Below are positions 12,851-17,234 of a stretch of DNA of 17,234 nucleotides, piece after piece. The translations under genes and the position numbers were made by a program. The notes below the pieces were generated by a model. That model saw nothing but the letters and a program-made list of their open reading frames with translations, had not been told where the DNA came from and made no database searches. How positions within the stretch are numbered: the first letter of the stretch is position 1; every line of letters begins with the position of its first letter. The stretch comes from Bacillota bacterium (lineage in GTDB: Bacteria; Bacillota_C; Negativicutes; Sporomusales; Sporomusaceae): the NCBI GenBank assembly GCA_023441125.1, contig JAEZQV010000253.1:1-17234 (forward strand). The letters run 5' to 3'.

Positions 12851-15274
12851 CTAGAGGACGTTCACTGGATCAATATCGATGACGACATCCTTGCGGCTGG
12901 CGATGCTTAAAGCGGTAAGCTGCCCGGTAACTCGGTTTATGTCGCTGGTTTTAATCAGGATATTGACACGGTATATATCTTTTATTTTAACCACAGCTGC
13001 GGGGAAAGGTCCGATAATGGCGGCGTCGGCGCCCCGGCAGGCAGGCGCTAATTCGGCCGCCAGCTGATTGGCGCTGCGGTGAACCAGTGTTTCGTCACCG
13101 GCTTGCACCGTTATTTTTATGAGGTTGGCATAAGGGGGATAATTGAGCTCACGGCGAAAGGCAATTTCATTTTCATAAAAGGCCTGGTAATTATGCGCCG
13201 CGCCAAATTTTATTGCATAGTGGTCGGGATTATAGGTTTGCATAACGACCCGGCCGGCTTTATCACCCCGGCCGGCCCGGCCGGCTGCCTGCGTCAGCAA
13301 GGCAAAGGTCCTTTCGGCTGCCCGGAAATCGGGCAGGTTGAGCGCGGTATCCGCCGAGATAATGCCCACTGCCGTTACATTAGCAATGTCATGCCCTTTG
13401 GCCACCATTTGGGTGCCTAACAGGATATCATATGTTCCGGCGGCAAAAGCGGCTAATATTTTGTCATGGGCCATTTTTTTACTGGTTGTATCCTGATCCA
13501 TGCGTACGATCTTAGCAGCCGGGAATAGAGCGGTAAGCGTCTCCTCCACTTTTTGTGTGCCGGCGCCAAAGTACCGGATATAGCGGCTGCCGCATTCAGG
13601 GCAGGTATCGGGAACAGCGTGGCGTTCCTGACAATAGTGGCAGCGCAGACTTTGACCGGGTGTATGGTATACCAGCGGGATATCGCAGTGGCGGCATTTG
13701 AGCACATGGCCACATTCGCGGCAAAGCACAAAGGTGGAGTAGCCCCGGCGGTTAAGCAAAATAACGGCCTGCTCTTTGCGGGATAAGGTCTCGGCCAGCA
13801 TTTCCTGCAGGGCCGGCGAAATGACGCTGCGCCGGCCTTTGGCCAGCTCTTCCCGCATATCGACAACGGTTACCGGTGGCAGCGGTACATCATCCACCCG
13901 TTTATCCATGGTAAGCAAGGTATGCTGACCGGCAAGCGCCTGGTAATACGTTTCAATAGCCGGTGTGGCGCTGCCCAGCACTACGGCGGCACCGGCCAGC
14001 TTGGCCCGGAACAGGGCCACTTGCCGGGCATGATAGCGGGGAGACTCTTCCTGCTTGTACGTAAATTCGTGCTCTTCATCAATAACGATGAGGCCCAGGT
14101 TATCAACCGGTGCGAATAAGGCCGAACGGGCGCCGATAACAATACCGGCCTGCCCCAAACGCAGCCGCCGCCAGGCGTCATACCGCTCGCCCACCGACAG
14201 TTTGCTGTGCATTACCACCACATCGTGGCCAAAAGCGGCCTGAAACCGGGCTACGATTTGACTTGTCAAGGCAATTTCGGGTACCAGCACAATGGCCTGA
14301 CGATTAAGCTTGCGGACTTCGGCCACCGCTTTAATATATACCTGCGTTTTGCCGCTGCCGGTCACACCGTGGATCAGAAAGGACCGGTGAATTTTTGCCG
14401 CCAGTACGGGAGTGATCAGCTCCAGGGCTTGCTGCTGGGCTGTTGTCAGTCTTATGTTACCGGTTTGGTGCTCCCTGCCGGTGCTGTAGCTGTTGCGGAA
14501 CACCTGAACTTTACGGCTGGCAATCAAGCCTTGGGCCGTTAGTTTTCGCACCGTATCCGGTGAAATATGAAGCTCTTTCAGTTCAGCCGGGTTAATTTCC
14601 CCCTTTTGCAGCAAGGCCTGCAGGAGGCGGCGCTGGGCCGCCTTGCTGGCGGGCAGCATTTGCTCGCTTTGGGCCGCCACTTCTTTGCTGACCGCCAGAT
14701 TAATCAGGGAGACGGTACTTGCCTTGCCGCGCTTACTTACCGTATCGGCATGGCCGATTAGCTTATGCTGCAAAAAAAATTTAAGCATAGTTTCCAGGGG
14801 GCCGGGCAGTTTGCTGAGTTCAGAATGCGTGACCGGACCCTGTTCATAAATGTAGGTTAGTGCGTTGCGGTACTCCGCCGGTTTGGCAGCCAGGAGCGCC
14901 GCCGCCTGTTCAAGATCGACCTCATCTCTGGCCTGATAGGATTTGGCGGTCTTGATCCCGGACTGGCCGGGAACAAACAGACGCAGGGCCTCAGCCGGCG
15001 AGCACAGGTAGTACTGGCTCAGCCATTCGGCCGTTTGCAGCATATTATCGTTAAACCAGGGATAATCATCGAGCACGTCTAAAATGGCTTTTAAGCCTGC
15101 CGGATTCTCGGCTTTGCAACCGATGACAAACCCCTCTGCCTTTCGGCTGCCAAACGGCACCAGCACACGCCAGCCTATGCCGATTGCCGGCAAGTGCTCC
15201 GGAATCAGATAGGAAAATGGTTTATCAATAGTGCGAGTGGGGATATTTACAATTATTTGGGCAGTTTGTAACAT
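12851..15274 (-). CDS. priA: replication restart helicase PriA (primosomal protein N')
   Basis: 3'-5' DNA helicase that reloads the replisome at stalled forks. Over 807 residues: an N-terminal 3'BD domain (about 1-105, PFSYLIPEHLPAIGIGWRVLVPFG), a winged-helix region (about 115-255), then the helicase core with GVTGSGKT (Walker A, 303-310), VIDEEHEFTYKQEE (Walker B DEEH, 399-402), GSATPA (434-439), a zinc region with eight cysteines (518, 521, 527, 530, 545, 548, 558, 561), GTQMVAKGHD (620-629) and QAAGRAGRG (motif VI, 662-670). All expected motifs are intact and length is normal for Firmicutes. ATG at 15274 has AGGTGA four bases upstream, which is close. A hairpin terminator lies about 85 bp upstream; I could not find a convincing promoter in the AT-rich stretch 15275-15356. 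Confidence 0.97.
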   Translation of the reverse strand: MLQTAQIIVNIPTRTIDKPFSYLIPEHLPAIGIGWRVLVPFGSRKAEGFVIGCKAENPAGLKAILDVLDDYPWFNDNMLQTAEWLSQYYLCSPAEALRLFVPGQSGIKTAKSYQARDEVDLEQAAALLAAKPAEYRNALTYIYEQGPVTHSELSKLPGPLETMLKFFLQHKLIGHADTVSKRGKASTVSLINLAVSKEVAAQSEQMLPASKAAQRRLLQALLQKGEINPAELKELHISPDTVRKLTAQGLIASRKVQVFRNSYSTGREHQTGNIRLTTAQQQALELITPVLAAKIHRSFLIHGVTGSGKTQVYIKAVAEVRKLNRQAIVLVPEIALTSQIVARFQAAFGHDVVVMHSKLSVGERYDAWRRLRLGQAGIVIGARSALFAPVDNLGLIVIDEEHEFTYKQEESPRYHARQVALFRAKLAGAAVVLGSATPAIETYYQALAGQHTLLTMDKRVDDVPLPPVTVVDMREELAKGRRSVISPALQEMLAETLSRKEQAVILLNRRGYSTFVLCRECGHVLKCRHCDIPLVYHTPGQSLRCHYCQERHAVPDTCPECGSRYIRYFGAGTQKVEETLTALFPAAKIVRMDQDTTSKKMAHDKILAAFAAGTYDILLGTQMVAKGHDIANVTAVGIISADTALNLPDFRAAERTFALLTQAAGRAGRGDKAGRVVMQTYNPDHYAIKFGAAHNYQAFYENEIAFRRELNYPPYANLIKITVQAGDETLVHRSANQLAAELAPACRGADAAIIGPFPAAVVKIKDIYRVNILIKTSDINRVTGQLTALSIASRKDVVIDIDPVNVL

Positions 15275-15356
15275 TTCTTCACCTAAAATATATTATCATC
15301 ATAAATAAATGACCAAGGCGTATCCTGAGACAGCGCTGCTTTCTCATGATAAAGAG

Positions 15357-15378
15357 AAGGGGACTGACAAGTCCCCTT
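15357..15378. terminator. hairpin terminator between the small ORF and priA
   Basis: Perfect 9-bp inverted repeat (AAGGGGACT / AGTCCCCTT) with a 4-base loop. On the minus strand it is followed by a pyrimidine/T-rich tail (CTCTTTATC); on the plus strand by TTAAAC directly after the stem. It sits after the 38-codon ORF and before priA, so I assign it to ending the metK-HMA-ORF transcript. The T-run is weak in either direction, so efficiency is uncertain. Confidence 0.65.
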
Positions 15379-15421
15379 TTAAACTAACAGTATATATTCG
15401 CTTCCAAGTGGTAAATACCTG

Positions 15422-15538
15422 CTACCGGTTTTTGAGATCATGGGCGGCCAAGTCCCAATCAAGCCCTGTATCCATCGGCAGCCTTTTGCAATAACGCTTA
15501 ATCCGGCACTTTCTCAGCGGTGAAAAGTGGAGCTTCAT
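15422..15538 (-). CDS. small ORF of 38 codons, hypothetical
   Basis: Not a family I recognise. Reverse-strand reading from ATG 15538 to TAG 15424-15422 gives 38 residues, starting MKLHFSPLRKCRIKRYCKRL and ending AAHDLKNR. The first half is strongly basic with two cysteines (Cys11, Cys17); the second half has acidic residues and a Trp (DTGLDWDLAAHDL) and could form a short helix. There is no signal peptide or TM segment. Support for a real gene: AAAGGAG about nine bases before the ATG, a 14-bp gap from the HMA gene stop, and a hairpin about 45 bp after the stop. Against: it is too short for coding statistics. It could be a real small protein or a chance frame; I lean slightly to real. Confidence 0.42.
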   Translation of the reverse strand: MKLHFSPLRKCRIKRYCKRLPMDTGLDWDLAAHDLKNR

Positions 15539-15552
15539 TACAGTCGGCTCCT

Positions 15553-15780
15553 TTAACCCTGAATAGAATAGCCGAGTGCTTGTAATGTTTCTTCAATATA
15601 GCCGCTGGAAGTTACTGATTCGTCATGGCTAACGGCAACCTGGCTGGTGGCCAGGTCGACTTTCACTGAGGAAACACCATGCAGATGGGACAGCGTATGT
15701 TCAATACGATCACGGCAATGGTTACCTTTAAGGCCTCCCACTCGGTAAACGGATTGTTTGGTCTGGGTATTTGCAGCCAA
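15553..15780 (-). CDS. small HMA-fold (CopZ-like) protein with a one-cysteine metal site
   Basis: The 75 residues fit one heavy-metal-associated beta-alpha-beta-beta-alpha-beta domain: VYRVGGLKGNHCRDRIEHTL (11-30), GVSSVKVDLATSQVAVSHDE (35-54), IEETLQALGYSI (62-73). Copper chaperones carry GMxCxxC here; this protein reads GLKGNHC, so the first Cys is Gly19 and only Cys22 remains. Normal two-thiol Cu(I) binding is therefore doubtful; it might bind another ligand, use a different metal, dimerise through one Cys, or do something else. The frame is open to ATG 15834, but that N-terminus would encode its own ribosome site. AAGGGAGGT ends seven bases before TTG 15780, so TTG is chosen. It follows metK by about 80 bp with no terminator seen, so it may be SAM-riboswitch controlled. 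Confidence 0.8.
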   Translation of the reverse strand: MAANTQTKQSVYRVGGLKGNHCRDRIEHTLSHLHGVSSVKVDLATSQVAVSHDESVTSSGYIEETLQALGYSIQG

Positions 15781-15786
15781 TGGAAT

Positions 15787-15795
15787 ACCTCCCTT
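15787..15795 (-). promoter_or_regulatory. ribosome binding site that sets a TTG start for the HMA gene
   Basis: Reverse strand AAGGGAGGT, the best anti-16S match near the gene, seven bases before TTG 15780. It lies within the longer open frame from ATG 15834, arguing that the extra 18 residues are not translated. Confidence 0.7.
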
Positions 15796-15859
15796 TTTAC
15801 TGAATAGAGTGTCCAGCAATGTTAGTATTACCATTAGCCCTTAATTCATTAATAATTTC

Positions 15860-17050
15860 TTACAGATTGGCTTCCTTGCGCAAGAGGTCGGCTTTGTCGG
15901 TATGCTCCCAGGGCAAATCAATATCGGTGCGGCCAAAGTGGCCATAAACGGCTGTTTGGCGATAAATGGGACGTCTCAGGTTCAGCGACTTAATAATGCC
16001 GGCCGGTCTGAGATCAAAATGCTTGTTAATAAGTTCGCCGATTTGAGCCTCACTGATCTTGGCTGTGCCGAAGGTTTCCACCATGACCGAAACCGGCCGG
16101 GCGATACCAATCGCATAGGCCAGCTGAATTTCGCACTTGTCGGCCAGACCGGCAGCAACAACATTTTTCGCCACATAGCGGGCTGCATAGGCGGCGGAAC
16201 GGTCCACTTTTGTGGGGTCCTTGCCGGAGAATGCGCCGCCGCCATGACGGGCCATGCCGCCATAAGTATCCACGATAATTTTGCGGCCGGTTAAACCGGC
16301 GTCGCCTTGCGGACCACCGACTACGAACCGTCCGGTGGGATTGATATAGTATTTGGTTTTGGCATCAAGCAGTTCAGCAGGGACAATGGGACCGATAACT
16401 GCGGCGATCAGGTCTTTTTCGATCGTGTCGCGGTCAACTTCCGGGCTGTGCTGAGTGGAAATTACAATCGTATCGATTCGGACCGGCTTACCGTCCTCAT
16501 ACTCTACCGTGACCTGCGTTTTTCCATCCGGACGGAGATAAGTCAGTTCGCCGTTTTTGCGCACTTCGGACAAGCGGCGGGAAAGTTTATGGGCCAAAGC
16601 GATCGGCAGCGGCATATATTCCGGGGTCTCGTTGGTGGCATAGCCGAACATCATCCCCTGGTCGCCGGCGCCGATGGCCTCGATGGTGTCCATGTCACCC
16701 TGTTTCGCTTCCAGCGCCTGATCAACGCCCAGGGCAATATCGGCCGACTGTTCGTCGATTGATGTTAAAACACCGCAGGTTTCGGCATCGAAGCCATACT
16801 TGGCCCGGGTGTAGCCTATATTTTTAATGGTCTCCCTGACGATTTTAGGGATATCTACATAGCAATTGGTAGTGATTTCACCAACTACATGTACAATTCC
16901 CGTTGTTACCAGCGTTTCGCAGGCTACCCGCGCTTCAGGGTCATGGGCTAAAATTGCGTCAAGCACACTGTCGGAAATTTGATCGGCAATTTTGTCCGGA
17001 TGACCTTCGGTTACAGACTCGGATGTAAACAGTACACGTTTCTTTTCCAT
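15860..17050 (-). CDS. metK: S-adenosylmethionine synthetase (methionine adenosyltransferase)
   Basis: Makes SAM from methionine and ATP in the cytosol. The 396 residues are the normal length and carry the family signatures: [18 protein letters not shown] (10-27), [12 protein letters not shown] (127-138) and the phosphate loop [19 protein letters not shown] (270-288). ATG at 17050 follows GGAGGGG at about ten bases. Upstream lies a SAM-I riboswitch with a terminator, so excess SAM should stop transcription before this gene: a product-feedback loop that is standard in Firmicutes. SAM feeds RlmN and RsmB encoded nearby. Its 3' end is not followed by a GC-rich hairpin, so transcription likely continues into the HMA gene. 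Confidence 0.98.
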   Translation of the reverse strand: MEKKRVLFTSESVTEGHPDKIADQISDSVLDAILAHDPEARVACETLVTTGIVHVVGEITTNCYVDIPKIVRETIKNIGYTRAKYGFDAETCGVLTSIDEQSADIALGVDQALEAKQGDMDTIEAIGAGDQGMMFGYATNETPEYMPLPIALAHKLSRRLSEVRKNGELTYLRPDGKTQVTVEYEDGKPVRIDTIVISTQHSPEVDRDTIEKDLIAAVIGPIVPAELLDAKTKYYINPTGRFVVGGPQGDAGLTGRKIIVDTYGGMARHGGGAFSGKDPTKVDRSAAYAARYVAKNVVAAGLADKCEIQLAYAIGIARPVSVMVETFGTAKISEAQIGELINKHFDLRPAGIIKSLNLRRPIYRQTAVYGHFGRTDIDLPWEHTDKADLLRKEANL

Positions 17051-17081
17051 AATTAATTATCCCCTCCTAAGTTAGCTACTG

Positions 17082-17109
17082 AAAAAACAAAAACCTCCGC
17101 AAGGGAGGT
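17082..17109 (-). terminator. riboswitch expression-platform terminator upstream of metK
   Basis: Reverse strand: stem ACCTCC (17109-17104), five-base loop CTTGC, stem GGAGGT (17098-17093), then TTTTG followed by six T. The 5' arm can instead pair with GGGAG near 17124-17128 at the 3' side of the aptamer, giving a plausible antiterminator. When SAM is bound, the aptamer keeps that strand and the terminator forms. Confidence 0.9.
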
Positions 17110-17122
17110 GTGATTATTTTTC

Positions 17123-17228
17123 ACTCCCATCTTGCGGTTATCCGCCGGAATTGGCACCGTTTTAGCGACTTGCTAAATGGTTGCCGCGGTTTCATCGGGC
17201 CAGTCCCTCCACCAACTCTTGATGAGTA
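17123..17228 (-). promoter_or_regulatory. SAM-I (S-box) riboswitch aptamer controlling metK
   Basis: The reverse strand carries the S-box consensus in order: ATCAAGAG and GGTGGAGGGA (5' P1/P2), CTGGCCCGATGAAACC (kink-turn and pseudoknot region), CGGCAACC (P3 5' side), GGTGCCAATTCC (P3 3' side to core) and a P4 hairpin GCGGATAACCGC. P1 closes between ACTCATC (17227-17221) and GATGGGAGT (17131-17123), with a bulge in my hand folding. SAM binding should favour the terminator just downstream. The promoter for this leader is probably at or beyond the window edge at 17234. Confidence 0.95.
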
Positions 17229-17234
17229 TAGCAT

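Noticed and set aside
13250..13287. GGCCGG-rich repeat-like tract
   Set aside because: It encodes the PriA motif VI region (QAAGRAGRG and following) in frame; Ala/Gly/Arg codons explain the pattern.
15275..15300. AT-rich stretch before priA as a promoter
   Set aside because: Several -10-like hexamers (TATGAT, GATAAT) but no -35 at 16-18 bp spacing; not enough to call.
15326..15346. Inverted repeat TGAGA...TCTCA enclosing CAGCGCTG upstream of priA
   Set aside because: It folds only with a mismatch, has no T-run on either side and no known operator match; I cannot assign a role.
15309..15494. 61-codon plus-strand frame across the terminator hairpin and the small ORF
   Set aside because: It runs through the hairpin, opposes the better-supported minus-strand ORF and has no clear ribosome site.
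15781..15834. Longer N-terminus of the HMA protein from ATG 15834
   Set aside because: This stretch contains the AAGGGAGGT ribosome site for TTG 15780, and the ATG itself has no convincing site.

Overview
The window is one continuous bacterial chromosomal stretch in which every gene I can support lies on the minus strand, so transcription runs from about position 17234 down to 1. Gene content and order (priA, def, fmt, DUF116, rsmB, rlmN, PP2C phosphatase, PASTA kinase, rsgA, rpe) are typical of Firmicutes. The FHA/RodA/PBP insertion, roughly balanced base composition, strong Shine-Dalgarno sites and S-box control of metK suggest an anaerobic Firmicute, perhaps a Sporomusa/Pelosinus-like Negativicute or a Clostridia relative. 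The lineage is an inference from protein style, not a database match.

Right end (15.4-17.2 kb): a SAM-I (S-box) riboswitch with its intrinsic terminator precedes metK (SAM synthetase). It is followed by a small HMA-fold protein that has lost one of its two metal-binding cysteines, then a 38-codon ORF with its own ribosome binding site, then a hairpin that probably ends the unit. I see no terminator between metK and the HMA gene, so both small genes are probably SAM-controlled.

Middle (8.0-15.3 kb): a translation and genome-maintenance block. It holds priA (replication restart helicase), def (peptide deformylase), fmt (Met-tRNA formyltransferase), a DUF116 membrane/Cys-rich protein, rsmB (16S rRNA m5C methyltransferase) and rlmN (radical-SAM RNA methyltransferase). 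Genes from def to rlmN are tightly packed with short gaps or ATGA overlaps. A 194-bp gap between priA and def holds a plausible promoter. SAM made by MetK is the cofactor for RsmB and RlmN; Fmt and Def add and remove the formyl group of initiator Met.

Left (0-8.0 kb): a near-consensus sigma-A promoter (TTGACT-17-TATAAT) between rlmN and the next gene launches a cell-envelope signalling operon: fhaA-like (DUF3662+FHA), fhaB-like (TM+FHA), PP2C phosphatase, RodA/FtsW glycosyltransferase, class B PBP, PASTA Ser/Thr kinase, then rsgA and rpe (cut by the window edge). The order fhaA-fhaB-phosphatase-rodA-pbpA-kinase is the same as the well-known mycobacterial cluster. Here it sits inside the Firmicute prpC-prkC-rsgA-rpe neighbourhood. 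The probable logic is reversible Thr phosphorylation, read by two FHA proteins, controlling a SEDS-PBP peptidoglycan synthase.

No tRNA, rRNA, CRISPR, insertion sequence, phage gene or broken gene was seen. The most unusual points are the actinobacterial-type operon, a non-RD (His-Cys-Asp) PASTA kinase, the one-cysteine HMA protein with its small-ORF neighbour under a SAM riboswitch, and the uncharacterised DUF116 protein.
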